From a virus: a stretch of DNA of 23,697 nt. Made by a program: the position numbers and the translations under genes. Of the stretch, positions 1 to 6,868 are shown piece by piece (position 1 is the first letter of the stretch; every line of letters begins with the position of its first letter). The stretch is taken from positions 1 through 23,697 of the IMG/VR virus record IMGVR_UViG_3300005441_000032, one strand, 5' to 3'. The notes beneath the pieces are model-generated. The model saw only the letters and a program-made list of their open reading frames with translations, was not told where the DNA came from and did no database searches.

Positions 1-112
1 TCATCACCGAGACCGGCTCCGCGAGGCCCCTCCAGGCGGTCCAGGGCTTGATGTCCCTGAACCGCCACTGTGCGTAGAGGAGCCAAGTGGGTCCACGCCG
101 CTCTAGGATTTC
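1..112 (-). CDS. Tail assembly chaperone, -1 frameshift extension (partial)
   Basis: This is not an independent gene. It is the open -1 frame that continues past the stop of the tail assembly chaperone gene and runs off the left edge of the window. If ribosomes slip back one base on GGGGAAA (109-115), translation continues with ATC CTA GAG and stays open for about 36 codons. The product is tryptophan-rich and protein-like (TWLLYAQWRF, then KPWTAWRGL). Chaperones between tail tube and tape measure genes in long-tailed phages commonly exist as a short form and a frameshifted long form (lambda gpG/gpGT, P2 E/E'). The extension normally recruits the tape measure protein. The end is not seen. The alternative is a short separate gene starting nearby, but no start codon with a good ribosome site is visible in this frame. 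Confidence 0.5.
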
Positions 113-906
113 CCCACGGCGTCCGCGATCGCCTGCTCGGCGGTGATCGAGGAGACCCGGGCGAAGCCGACCCGGTTGTTGACCATCCCGGCCGCGGCGT
201 CGATCTCCTGAGCGACCCCGGTGATGACGCCCGGCTGGTACTGGAAGCGGGCCTTCACCGCGTCGTAGGGGTCACCGATGCCCTGGCCCATGAAGGTCGG
301 GTCGGCGATCGGGATGACCTTGCCGGTCCCGTCTTTCATGTAGGTGACGGCGCGGGCCACCTTTTTCGCGTTGAGGGAGGCACGGTCCACCTGAGCCATC
401 GGGCCTTCACCGGTCATGTGTTCTTTTTCCATCGCTTCGATTTCGGTGTCCCGAAGCTGGCGGAAGTGGAAGACCAGGACGCCGGGGCCATCCGGCGTAT
501 CGACCAGCGCATCCACGTCGTACTCCAGCGCCTTCGTCGCCCCCAGGATGAAGTCCAGGACAGCGACCTCTTTCTGATTGGCTTCGATCTCGCCCTGCTC
601 GGTGCCGTCACCCTGCAGGCGGCCTTCTGCTGCCTCGACCAGCGCCTCGGGGGCGTCTTTCGGCAGGCCGAGGGTGACGCGCCTGCGCTCCTCGTCGGTG
701 AGGTCGGCCAGGGCCGGGTCGTCGTCGGCGGGCTTGCGGACGCCGGGAGGGGCACCGCCTTCGGCGGCGAGCTTCGCCGCGTCTTCCTCCGCTTGGCGGA
801 GGCGCTCCTGGTTCTCCGCACTCGCGGTCGGGTCAGCAGGCGGTGGGGACTGGGTCCCGCCCAGCCCGGGCTTCGGGGGGGTGGGGGCGGTGCTCTGCTC
901 GTTCAT
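103..906 (-). CDS. Tail assembly chaperone (XkdN-like)
   Basis: Probable cytoplasmic chaperone that holds the tape measure protein during tail assembly. It is 267 aa. Residues 1-90 are proline-, alanine- and charge-rich and probably disordered. The remainder looks folded, with the stretch LDFILGATKALEYDVDAL followed by an acidic-basic helix. The call rests mainly on position: it follows sheath and tube, where PBSX-like phages carry XkdN, and it ends in a possible -1 slippery site, as these chaperones often do. The ATG has an excellent ribosome site (AAGGAG at 912-917, five bases upstream). The start lies 74 bases inside the preceding 118-aa gene in another frame. The residue-level similarity to XkdN is a recalled pattern, not a search result. 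Confidence 0.6.
   Translation of the reverse strand: MNEQSTAPTPPKPGLGGTQSPPPADPTASAENQERLRQAEEDAAKLAAEGGAPPGVRKPADDDPALADLTDEERRRVTLGLPKDAPEALVEAAEGRLQGDGTEQGEIEANQKEVAVLDFILGATKALEYDVDALVDTPDGPGVLVFHFRQLRDTEIEAMEKEHMTGEGPMAQVDRASLNAKKVARAVTYMKDGTGKVIPIADPTFMGQGIGDPYDAVKARFQYQPGVITGVAQEIDAAAGMVNNRVGFARVSSITAEQAIADAVGKS
109..115 (-). other. Candidate -1 ribosomal slippery site GGGGAAA
   Basis: In the chaperone frame the codons are GTG GGG AAA TCC TAG, so the heptamer G GGG AAA sits two codons before the stop. A one-base backward slip keeps GGG paired with GGG. The AAA reader would pair with GAA, so the second tRNA pairs imperfectly. The -1 frame is open downstream to the window edge. The position at the 3' end of a tail chaperone gene is where such sites are expected. 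Confidence 0.5.
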
Positions 907-1189
907 CGCGGCTCCTTGCCTTCGATGTCTCCGGGTCGGGCTTGCCAGAGAGGGGCACTGCCGCCTCGCTGGTATGGGCCGTCGCCTCGGGGACGTGGGT
1001 GTGTGGTGGTTGCGGCAGCACGCCGTACAGACGCGCCGCCTTCTGGATGAAGTCCTCGGGAATCTGGTGCTTGACGGCGACCTTCTGCATCTCCGCCAGC
1101 AGCGAGTCGGTGCCCCAGCCCTGACCCTCTCGGGTGGCGATCAGCTCGGCGAGTGCGTTCCATGCGGCCTCGTAGTCCACGCGGGCCAT
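833..1189 (-). CDS. Small helical protein between tail tube and chaperone
   Basis: Function not recognised. It is 118 aa. Residues 1-57 look like a compact helical domain (WNALAELIATREGQGWG, then EMQKVAVKHQIPEDF). The rest is proline-, histidine- and charge-rich and probably disordered. It starts with ATG 11 bases after the tail tube stop, with no clear Shine-Dalgarno. Its last 74 bases overlap the chaperone gene in a different frame. Both frames pass through a run of seven C at which a +1 shift would fuse the two proteins, but the strong ribosome site of the chaperone makes separate translation more likely. It could be an accessory tail assembly factor by position only. Confidence 0.6.
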   Translation of the reverse strand: MARVDYEAAWNALAELIATREGQGWGTDSLLAEMQKVAVKHQIPEDFIQKAARLYGVLPQPPHTHVPEATAHTSEAAVPLSGKPDPETSKARSRDERAEHRPHPPEARAGRDPVPTAC

Positions 1190-1200
1190 GCCCGGCAGCC

Positions 1201-1728
1201 CTAGCCGTTCTGGAACTGGACGATGCCGCCGCCCTCGGCGTATTCGAAGCTGTCGAGGGGGAAGTCGTCATCGAACGTGAAGGGCACGTCCCTGACGAGG
1301 AGCTGGTCCTCTTGCGAGAAGCCGCCCGAGTAGCTGAAGAGCTGGCATTCCTGCAAGGCCCAGCGGGTTTTCGCGGGCGCCCCGATGTCATCAATCTGGG
1401 TGACCACGTTGAAGGCGGGGAATTCGGCGGCGGCGTCGCGGTCGCCGCGACGACGGGCCTGGCAGAAGCCCCAGACCAAACGGCGCCACTGGTCGTCCAC
1501 GTCCTGGAAGCGGAAGGTGCCGCGCCGGGCCTCGGCGCCGGGCTTCGTGCCGTCGCTCCAGGTGCCGGGCTTCGGCACCGGGATCTGCTCGATCTCCACA
1601 TCCCACTGGACGGAGACGATGTCGCCCATCATCCGCCCGGCGATCCAGACGGTGCCGGAACGACCGGAGCGGCGCTGGCGGTCCTTCAGGTTGCCCTTCG
1701 GCCCTGGGTATGCCTGTGAGGGGGTCAC
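1201..1728 (-). CDS. Tail tube protein (XkdM-like)
   Basis: Predicted inner tube subunit of a contractile tail; it polymerises around the tape measure inside the sheath. It is 175 aa, in the usual size range. Supporting features are the N-terminal RSGRSGTVWIAGRMMGDI region, the alternating beta-rich middle, and the segment KTRWALQECQLFSYSGGF followed by RDVPFTF, which fits the recalled XkdM-type tube pattern. The placement directly after the tail sheath is the classic order. The GTG start follows the sheath stop with no gap (TAG then GTG), with GGTG/A-rich sequence just upstream, so translation is probably coupled to the sheath. Confidence 0.8.
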   Translation of the reverse strand: MTPSQAYPGPKGNLKDRQRRSGRSGTVWIAGRMMGDIVSVQWDVEIEQIPVPKPGTWSDGTKPGAEARRGTFRFQDVDDQWRRLVWGFCQARRRGDRDAAAEFPAFNVVTQIDDIGAPAKTRWALQECQLFSYSGGFSQEDQLLVRDVPFTFDDDFPLDSFEYAEGGGIVQFQNG

Positions 1729-3207
1729 CTATTTCACCTGACCCGATCCGAGGAGGTAGTTGGTCGTGCGGACGAATTTCCACCCGAACTCGAAGATGAT
1801 CGCGTCCTGGAGGTGAGGGGGGTTGTCCTCCAGCACGCGGAAGAAGGGCTGGCTGCCCTCAGAGAGGACACCGGCCTGGATCAGGCCTCGATCGAGGAGG
1901 GCGTTGATTTCGGCGGTGCCCTGCTGGCGGACGGCGGCTTTCGAGGTATCGGTGACGCGGGAGTCGCCGATGATGTTCTCGTCGCCCCAGACTTTCATCC
2001 GGCGGAGGAAGAGGTCGGCGACGCGGACGATGCGCGGGTCGCTGAAGAGTTCGTAGGGCCGCGTTTTGTCCGTCTGCGAGTTGAAGGTGGTGACGCCCTT
2101 GGAGATCATCAGGCTGGCCCCCGCAGACTGGGTGCGGCGGAAGACGGTGAGGCCCTGGGCGGCAGCCACGGTCAGTTCGTCGGCGGAGATGTTGACGGTG
2201 CCGACCTGCTTGAGGCCTGCGACCTGGGCGAAGGTGAGGGAGGCTTCCTCGCCGCACCCGGCAAGGACTCCGGCGATCCGCGGCGCGAGCTGCGAGGTCG
2301 AGACTTCTTTGCCGAGGAATTCATCGAAGAAAGCGCCGCCGGTCAGGCGGATCACGTGTGGGTCGCGGATCGAGCTGACCGCGGTGATCGCTGAGGCGAG
2401 TTCCTCGGATTTGGAGCCGCCGAGGATCGTGGTGATCGGCCGCTGAAGTTCTGCCTGGGCCTGGGTCCAGGTGAAGACCGAGGTGATGATTTCGGCGGTG
2501 GTCAGGTCGAAGGGGGCGAAGATCGAGAAGTCCTCGAACTCCAGCGCCTCCATCGCGGCGGTCCACTGGGTCGCCGTGAGGGTTTCGCCGTTGGCGCCGC
2601 CCGCCAGCGGCGTGCTCGCCGTAGTCGCCAGTTTGGTTCCCGACACCAGCGATTCGGCTTTCACGAGTTTCGAGCTGGCGTTGATGAGGGTGGCGGCTTC
2701 GGTGATCGTCGCCTCGGTGAAGGAGTAGCGCTCGACCACGACGCCGTCGAAGAGGATCGAGATGCGGTCTTTCGTCGCATCGACCGGGTCGTCTTCGGTT
2801 TTGATCGAGATCCGGTCGCCGCGTTTGCCGGTGTAGTACGCGGTCAGTTTCAGCGCGTTGACCGCTCCGGGGGTGTTTTTGATCGTGAGGGTCGAGGCGG
2901 CGGCTTCTTTCGCCATCCGGTAGGCGAGGACTTCCCCGGCGGCAGCCTTATCGCTGACGCCAGGGCCGACGAAGGCGCCCATGATGGCGTCGCGGCCCGC
3001 AGTCGAGGAGTTGCCGAAGATCTGCTCGAATTCGCCGAAAGTGCCGAGGCGCTGGATGCCTTCGGCGTCGGAGCCGAGCGGCCCCCAGTCGTGAACGATC
3101 GGGATGGCGACGACCTGAGAGATCGAGCTGGGCGGGCGGACGGTCTGTTCGCCGACGAGGCCGACGTAGGTGCCCGGGTTCGCCGGGCGAGCCAGAACAC
3201 CGCTCAT
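1729..3207 (-). CDS. Contractile tail sheath protein
   Basis: Predicted sheath subunit that polymerises around the tail tube and contracts on infection, which makes this phage a myovirus by morphology. It is 492 aa, typical for PBSX/Mu-like sheaths. The N terminus (ARPANPGTYVGLVGEQ, then a putative beta-strand with VVAIPIVHDWGP) matches the conserved sheath opening. The middle contains ALEFEDFSIFAPFD, and the C terminus has RVADLFLRRMKVWGDENIIG and a FEFGWKFVRTTNYLLGSG ending typical of sheath terminal domains. The ATG overlaps the preceding stop as ATGA, with GAGGAGG upstream. Tail tube follows directly. Confidence 0.92.
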   Translation of the reverse strand: MSGVLARPANPGTYVGLVGEQTVRPPSSISQVVAIPIVHDWGPLGSDAEGIQRLGTFGEFEQIFGNSSTAGRDAIMGAFVGPGVSDKAAAGEVLAYRMAKEAAASTLTIKNTPGAVNALKLTAYYTGKRGDRISIKTEDDPVDATKDRISILFDGVVVERYSFTEATITEAATLINASSKLVKAESLVSGTKLATTASTPLAGGANGETLTATQWTAAMEALEFEDFSIFAPFDLTTAEIITSVFTWTQAQAELQRPITTILGGSKSEELASAITAVSSIRDPHVIRLTGGAFFDEFLGKEVSTSQLAPRIAGVLAGCGEEASLTFAQVAGLKQVGTVNISADELTVAAAQGLTVFRRTQSAGASLMISKGVTTFNSQTDKTRPYELFSDPRIVRVADLFLRRMKVWGDENIIGDSRVTDTSKAAVRQQGTAEINALLDRGLIQAGVLSEGSQPFFRVLEDNPPHLQDAIIFEFGWKFVRTTNYLLGSGQVK

Positions 3208-3584
3208 GCCGCGGCCTCCTCGTCGGGCTTGACCTCACGATTGGCGAACTCCTCGCAGAGCCGCTTGGCCTCGCTGACCGTCACCGGCCCCTCCTTGCCG
3301 TGAAGCGCTCCGGCGAGGAACGGCTTGCTGTAGCCGGTCATCGTGCGGGAGTTTTCCAGGAGGTGGTCGATCTCGAAACTGGTCTCGGAGGCCTCGGCCT
3401 TGGCGGCGTCCTCGGCCCGCTGGCGCTGGACCTTCTGGATCGCCTCCACCACGGTCTTGCGCGGTTTGTCCTGGCCCTGCTCCTGCTCCAGGAGCGCGAC
3501 CAGGCCCTCGTCGGTCTGATCTCCCAGCTTCGAGATCAGCTCATCGGCGGGCGTGTCGGCGGCGATGGGTGAGGCGTCGGACAT
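3204..3584 (-). CDS. Small acidic helical protein upstream of the sheath
   Basis: Function not recognised. It is 126 aa, acidic and mainly helical. Residues 15-50 contain a mini-motif (SKLGDQTDEGLVALLEQEQ, then KPRKTVVEAIQKV) that resembles the C-terminal part of the 248-aa protein at 10498-11244. The middle is charged and coiled-coil-like. It ends in an ATGA overlap with the tail sheath start, so the two are probably co-translated. Upstream is a copy of the three-copy promoter-like element (3593-3624) whose predicted transcription start falls about three bases before this ATG. There is no Shine-Dalgarno, consistent with a leaderless transcript. Confidence 0.7.
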   Translation of the reverse strand: MSDASPIAADTPADELISKLGDQTDEGLVALLEQEQGQDKPRKTVVEAIQKVQRQRAEDAAKAEASETSFEIDHLLENSRTMTGYSKPFLAGALHGKEGPVTVSEAKRLCEEFANREVKPDEEAAA

Positions 3585-3592
3585 CCGCGTCG

Positions 3593-3624
3593 CAGAATAG
3601 GCCCGTCCCGAGAATGAAACCGCT
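3593..3624 (-). promoter_or_regulatory. Candidate phage late promoter, copy 3 (tail operon)
   Basis: Reads AGCGGTTTC, then 15 bases, then CTATTCTG on the minus strand. It is one of three copies with identical spacing (others at 13914-13945 and 14623-14654). TATTCT fits a TANNNT -10 box, with about 16 bases from GGTTTC. It lies in the 46-base gap before the acidic protein/sheath/tube genes. The expected transcription start is about 3587 and the ATG begins at 3584. Confidence 0.6.
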
Positions 3625-3630
3625 GGAGGA

Positions 3631-4272
3631 CTACGACACGGGGACCGGAGGCTCCCCGGCGAAGGCGCCGGAGATGCTGTCGATGTCCATGACTTCGTCG
3701 TCGGCGGGCACCCGGCCGGGGCGCTCGAAACTGACTCGCATGTTGGCGATCACAGACCAGAGCCGAGCGTCTTCGGGGTCCTGGATCGCCTTCACCAGGA
3801 GGGATTTCTCCTCGACCCAGAGCACGTCGTGCGGGTCGCCAGGGCCTTTCTTCTCTTTGCCGGTAAGGGGGATCTCAGCGTAGTCCCAGAGTGGGATGCG
3901 GAACGGCCCGGCGAAGTGGCGGTCGCCGACCTTGACGGTGAGGCCGGTGTTGAAGAGGAGGTCGAGCTGGGTGGCGAGGTCGTCGGCGACCTTGCGGCCG
4001 TCGCGGAGGTCGTCGGCGGAGGTGGAGGAGGGGGCGGGGTAGAGGTTGATGGTCACCGGGAGCATCTGCTCAACCTCGCCCTGGATCAGGGACGTGCGAG
4101 CGCGGATGGTGGCGAGGTCGCCGAGGACGACGACGCCCACCGGCCTCTCCTCCTCCGACACCTCTCTCCGCTCGACCCGGATCTTCCAGCGCGGGTCGTC
4201 CTCTGGCCGCACTGGCATCGTCATCGACAGGTAGCGACGGATAGACCTGGCGATGTCGTCGCGGGCGTACAC
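3631..4272 (-). CDS. Probable tail terminator / neck protein
   Basis: Probably caps the tail at the head-proximal end. This is inferred mainly from position, between the HK97 gp10-like tail completion protein and the sheath. With the chosen GTG it is 213 aa. It opens with a helix (YARDDIARSIRRYLS), followed by beta-rich sequence with DHADDL-like charged helices in the middle and a segment LLFNTGLTVKVGDRHF, PLWDYAEIPL. An upstream TTG (4299) would add nine residues. GTG at 4272 is preferred because a TATCCT box (4281-4286) lies eight bases before it, echoing the leaderless geometry of the protease gene. No Shine-Dalgarno serves either start. Confidence 0.55.
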   Translation of the reverse strand: MYARDDIARSIRRYLSMTMPVRPEDDPRWKIRVERREVSEEERPVGVVVLGDLATIRARTSLIQGEVEQMLPVTINLYPAPSSTSADDLRDGRKVADDLATQLDLLFNTGLTVKVGDRHFAGPFRIPLWDYAEIPLTGKEKKGPGDPHDVLWVEEKSLLVKAIQDPEDARLWSVIANMRVSFERPGRVPADDEVMDIDSISGAFAGEPPVPVS

Positions 4273-4280
4273 CGCTGTCG

Positions 4281-4286
4281 AGGATA
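4281..4286 (-). promoter_or_regulatory. Possible -10 box before the tail terminator gene
   Basis: TATCCT, identical to the -10-like hexamer of the protease promoter copy, lies eight bases before the GTG at 4272. The upstream half matches the three-copy element only weakly (GCGGGCGG where the others have GCGGTTTC), so this is a tentative site. Confidence 0.25.
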
Positions 4287-4322
4287 CCCGCGCCCGCAAT
4301 GGCCGCCCGCCGAGAAGTCGGC

Positions 4323-4367
4323 GAGGGGCCGGGCCGCCATCCCCATGGCGGTGGTTCCCGGCCCCTC
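4323..4367. terminator. Large GC-rich hairpin in the longest intergenic gap
   Basis: An 11-bp perfect outer stem (4323-4333 with 4357-4367, GAGGGGCCGGG/CCCGGCCCCTC) encloses a 7-bp inner stem (4334-4340 with 4345-4351) with a CCCC loop on the plus strand and GGGG on the minus strand. It lies in the 149-base gap between the tail completion gene and the tail terminator gene. Neither strand has a U-tract after it, so it may be a U-less terminator, an mRNA processing or stability element, or a protein-binding site. Confidence 0.4.
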
Positions 4368-4421
4368 AACCAGGCCAATGAGCTACAGCAAGGGAAAGAC
4401 CCTACAGAGGGTGACCGGACG

Positions 4422-5006
4422 CTAGAGCCGGTCCGCCCACTCGCGCTCCTTCGCGGTGAGGATCGGCCCGGCGACCTCTTCCCAGATCACGGCGATCTCG
4501 GCTTCGGTGTCGCGCTGCATGTGCACGCCCTGCGTTCCTGGGTGCATGACCGAGACCCGGTAGATGAACTCGGGGCCGTAGGGGAAGCGCAGGGTGCCGC
4601 GGTAGCCTTCGACCTCGCCGGTCCGCTTGTTGATCCGGATGCGCGGTTTGGCCTGGATGATGTGGGGCCGGGTGTCCTCCTCGACGTAGTCCACGAGCTG
4701 GTCGCCGCGGGCGTTGAAGGGTTCGTTGGAGAAGACATCGGCGGTGTGGCCCTCGTCGGTCTGGAAGACCAGGGTGCGCCGCCAGGAGTCGCGCATGGTC
4801 CGGGGCGTGCGGCCGCCGCGGTCGGCGATCCAGTCCTCGAAGTGACCTTTGTAGGCCTGGGGGAGGCGGGCGACCGGCGTGCGGAAGGCGACGCCGTCGC
4901 GCCAGCGCTCGATCACGGCATCGGTGATCGCCCCGCCCACGTCCTCGATGAACTCCTGACCAGGAAAGAGGTCGGTGGCGAGACTGCCATCCGCCGAGTA
5001 GCCCAT
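4422..5006 (-). CDS. Tail completion / neck protein (HK97 gp10-like)
   Basis: Predicted neck component joining tail to head. It is 194 aa. The recognisable part is the second half: DYVEEDTRPHIIQAKP (about 106-121), a beta hairpin with LRFPYG, then VSVMHPGTQG (151-160). The order 'E-x-GT/TRPH-I', 'F', 'HPGTxG' is the recalled signature of HK97 gp10-like minor tail proteins. The N terminus has a helical segment and a basic RGGRTPRTMRDSWRR stretch. The start overlaps the previous gene as TGATG. It sits between connector-type genes and the probable tail terminator, as expected. Confidence 0.7.
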   Translation of the reverse strand: MGYSADGSLATDLFPGQEFIEDVGGAITDAVIERWRDGVAFRTPVARLPQAYKGHFEDWIADRGGRTPRTMRDSWRRTLVFQTDEGHTADVFSNEPFNARGDQLVDYVEEDTRPHIIQAKPRIRINKRTGEVEGYRGTLRFPYGPEFIYRVSVMHPGTQGVHMQRDTEAEIAVIWEEVAGPILTAKEREWADRL

Positions 5007-5284
5007 CAGACCTCGCGCCAGCGGTGTCCGGCGTCGAGATAGCCGTGCCAGGGCTGGCCGCTCTTGCCGATCTCCAAGGTCAGGATCGACTCGCGGATCT
5101 CTAGGCTGCCGTCCGGCTGCTCCGTGAAGACGTGGGGCGGGCTGACGACGTGGCGGACACCGCCGACCGGGTCGCCGTCCGGAGTCACTAGGCGGAAGAA
5201 GACGGCGGGCTTGCTGCCGCTGTAGCCCTCGATCGGTCCGCAGTAGTCACCCGGCTCCATCTCCGTGACATCTCCGGCCGCCAT
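5006..5284 (-). CDS. Small WHG-motif protein, paralogue B
   Basis: Function not recognised. It is 92 aa. The C terminus (PDGSLEIRESILTL, then PWHGYLDAGHRW, residues 58-89) mirrors the C terminus of the gene just upstream, so the two look like diverged tandem duplicates. The motif 'D-G, S-I, W-H-G-(F/Y)-L, G, W' recalls the DUF6527-type small phage proteins. The N-terminal half differs between the two. The start overlaps the upstream stop as TGATG, so the pair is probably co-translated. Its location among neck genes suggests a virion or assembly role, but that is only inference. Confidence 0.7.
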   Translation of the reverse strand: MAAGDVTEMEPGDYCGPIEGYSGSKPAVFFRLVTPDGDPVGGVRHVVSPPHVFTEQPDGSLEIRESILTLEIGKSGQPWHGYLDAGHRWREV

Positions 5285-5604
5285 CAGCCGCTCCAGACGC
5301 CGCGCTGGAGGAAGCCGTGCCAGCGGTTGCCGTTGGGCATCACGATCGAGGGGGAGACAGTGATGGTGCCGTCGTCGTGCTCGGCGACCGTGTGGCGCTC
5401 GAAGCCGATCGTCGCAACGGCTCCGTCAGGGGCGCGGACGTACCAGCACCAGACCTCGCCGTTCTCCTTCAGCACCTTCATGTAGGCGCCGGGCGGGGCG
5501 ATCGTCTGCCGGACCCTTTCGGCGCCGCGGTGCGCGAGGCGCTCCCAGCGCTCCCAACCCTCGGGGCTGCTGCGCAACACGTCCGGGATGCGCGTGCCCT
5601 GCAT
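5284..5604 (-). CDS. Small WHG-motif protein, paralogue A
   Basis: Function not recognised. It is 106 aa from the ATG at 5604, which overlaps the upstream TAA as TAATG; a longer reading from 5640 would only run back into the previous gene. The N-terminal half is helical with WERWERLAHRGAERVR. The middle has EVWCWYVRAPDGAVATIGF, and the C terminus is DDGTITVSPSIVMP, then RWHGFLQRGVW (residues 77-104). This tail aligns with the C terminus of the downstream 92-aa protein. The shared motif resembles DUF6527-like phage proteins from memory. Confidence 0.7.
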   Translation of the reverse strand: MQGTRIPDVLRSSPEGWERWERLAHRGAERVRQTIAPPGAYMKVLKENGEVWCWYVRAPDGAVATIGFERHTVAEHDDGTITVSPSIVMPNGNRWHGFLQRGVWSG

Positions 5605-6005
5605 TAGGCGCCCCGGACCCTCTTGAGCCTGCACTCCCAACCGATGAGATCGCCGGGCGCCGCCAGCGGCGTCGGGCCGCCATCCACCTGGAAGAGCACC
5701 GGGTCGGGGCCGAGGATCTCGGGGGCGAGAATCTTCACCTGATCCTCGGACTTCAGGACGATCGGCGAGCCGTCTTCGCGTTCGCCCTCCAGGAGGATCG
5801 TCGGCTGCTTGATCTTCTTCGAGCTGACCGGAGAGGTCACCTCTTTCTCGCCGGGGTCCATGTAGAAGCAGTCGAAGACCTCGCCCTCGACTTCTTCCTC
5901 GTCAGGCTCGCCCTCCAGCCAGAGGTCCTCGGCGTCGTCGTCCTGGACCTTGTCGCGCGTGGCTACCGGCCAGCCGGAGTGGACGCACACGTCCCCGAGT
6001 GGCAT
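5604..6005 (-). CDS. Probable head-tail joining protein
   Basis: Not confidently recognised. It is 133 aa, acidic in the first half (DEEEVEGEVFDCF) and beta-rich in the second, with LKSEDQVKILAPEIL and LAAPGDLIGWECRLKRV near the end. Small beta-barrel head closure proteins of the SPP1 gp16 type occupy this position, after the connector adaptor and before tail completion, so a stopper/head-closure role is the best guess. The start overlaps the upstream gene's TAA as TAATG and its own TAA overlaps the next ATG the same way, which indicates a coupled translation unit. Confidence 0.5.
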   Translation of the reverse strand: MPLGDVCVHSGWPVATRDKVQDDDAEDLWLEGEPDEEEVEGEVFDCFYMDPGEKEVTSPVSSKKIKQPTILLEGEREDGSPIVLKSEDQVKILAPEILGPDPVLFQVDGGPTPLAAPGDLIGWECRLKRVRGA

Positions 6006-6868
6006 TACCAGCCATCCGGTCCGGGGCCGAGAGCGCCGGGGAGGGAACCGGGGCCTCCGGAGTAGTTGGGCCGATCGCCGTACTCGAAGGCGGTCACCGA
6101 CATCTCACCAGAGGGGTAGGCCTCCGGATCCCAGAGCTGGATCCATTCGAGTTTCGCCTGCTCGGTGCAGAGCGCCCAGAGGAAGTCGGCCAGGACCGGG
6201 TCGGGGTCGAGCTTCTTGGAGGAGACCATCTGGCCGGGACCGAAATAGCTCTCGGAGTAGCTGCCCGCGGAGAAGGAGGCGAGGTTGCCGCGACTGAGCG
6301 AGGACTTGCGCAGCTTTGCCGAGCCGACCGCCTGGATGAACTGCTCGGTCTTCAGCGCCATGGCGCGGAGCGCCACCTCCCGCAGATGGGCAGGCACGTC
6401 TTCACCGTCTTCCTTCCCGGCGATGTTGCGGCCCGTGATCGAGCCGACCAACGGGGCGACGGCGGCGACGGCGAGCACGAAGTCCCCATCGCCGATGCCG
6501 CCCGGATAGCGCGCCTTCAGCGTCGGCGAGCGTGCCCAGATGTCGGCGACCGTGAAGTCCTCATCGAGGAAGGGGTCGAAGAAGGCGTCGGGACCGACGA
6601 AGAGGTTGCCCGCGGCCGCGTCGCCGATCTCCTGGCCTTTGGAGACCCACCGGTACAGCCAGCTCCCGTCTTCGGTCAGGTCGAGGATCGAGTAAAAGAG
6701 GCCCACGTCTTCGCGGACGATGTCGCCGCTGGGAGGGTAAGTCCGGGTCTCTTCGGCCCCGCTGGGCCGCGTGATCCGCAGCTCGATGTCGTCGGGGTCG
6801 TACAGCGCGCCCGCACCGTTTTTGGTCGTGTTGCGAAGCTTCGTTACATCGCCGCGGGCGTAGCTCAT
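6005..6868 (-). CDS. Ig-like domain fused to head-tail connector adaptor
   Basis: It is 287 aa and seems to have two parts. Residues 1-95 resemble a small Ig-like beta sandwich found in phage proteins (DDIELRITRPSGAEETRTY, then a DGSWLYRWVSKG strand). Residues 100-287 are helical and resemble a gp6-type connector adaptor (VADIWARSPTLKARYPGG, then a long helix including VALRAMALKTEQFIQAVG). The C terminus is glycine/proline-rich. An adaptor that sits below the portal fits the position after head genes and before neck genes. The start overlaps the upstream stop as ATGA. The domain assignments are by pattern recall only. Confidence 0.55.
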   Translation of the reverse strand: MSYARGDVTKLRNTTKNGAGALYDPDDIELRITRPSGAEETRTYPPSGDIVREDVGLFYSILDLTEDGSWLYRWVSKGQEIGDAAAGNLFVGPDAFFDPFLDEDFTVADIWARSPTLKARYPGGIGDGDFVLAVAAVAPLVGSITGRNIAGKEDGEDVPAHLREVALRAMALKTEQFIQAVGSAKLRKSSLSRGNLASFSAGSYSESYFGPGQMVSSKKLDPDPVLADFLWALCTEQAKLEWIQLWDPEAYPSGEMSVTAFEYGDRPNYSGGPGSLPGALGPGPDGW

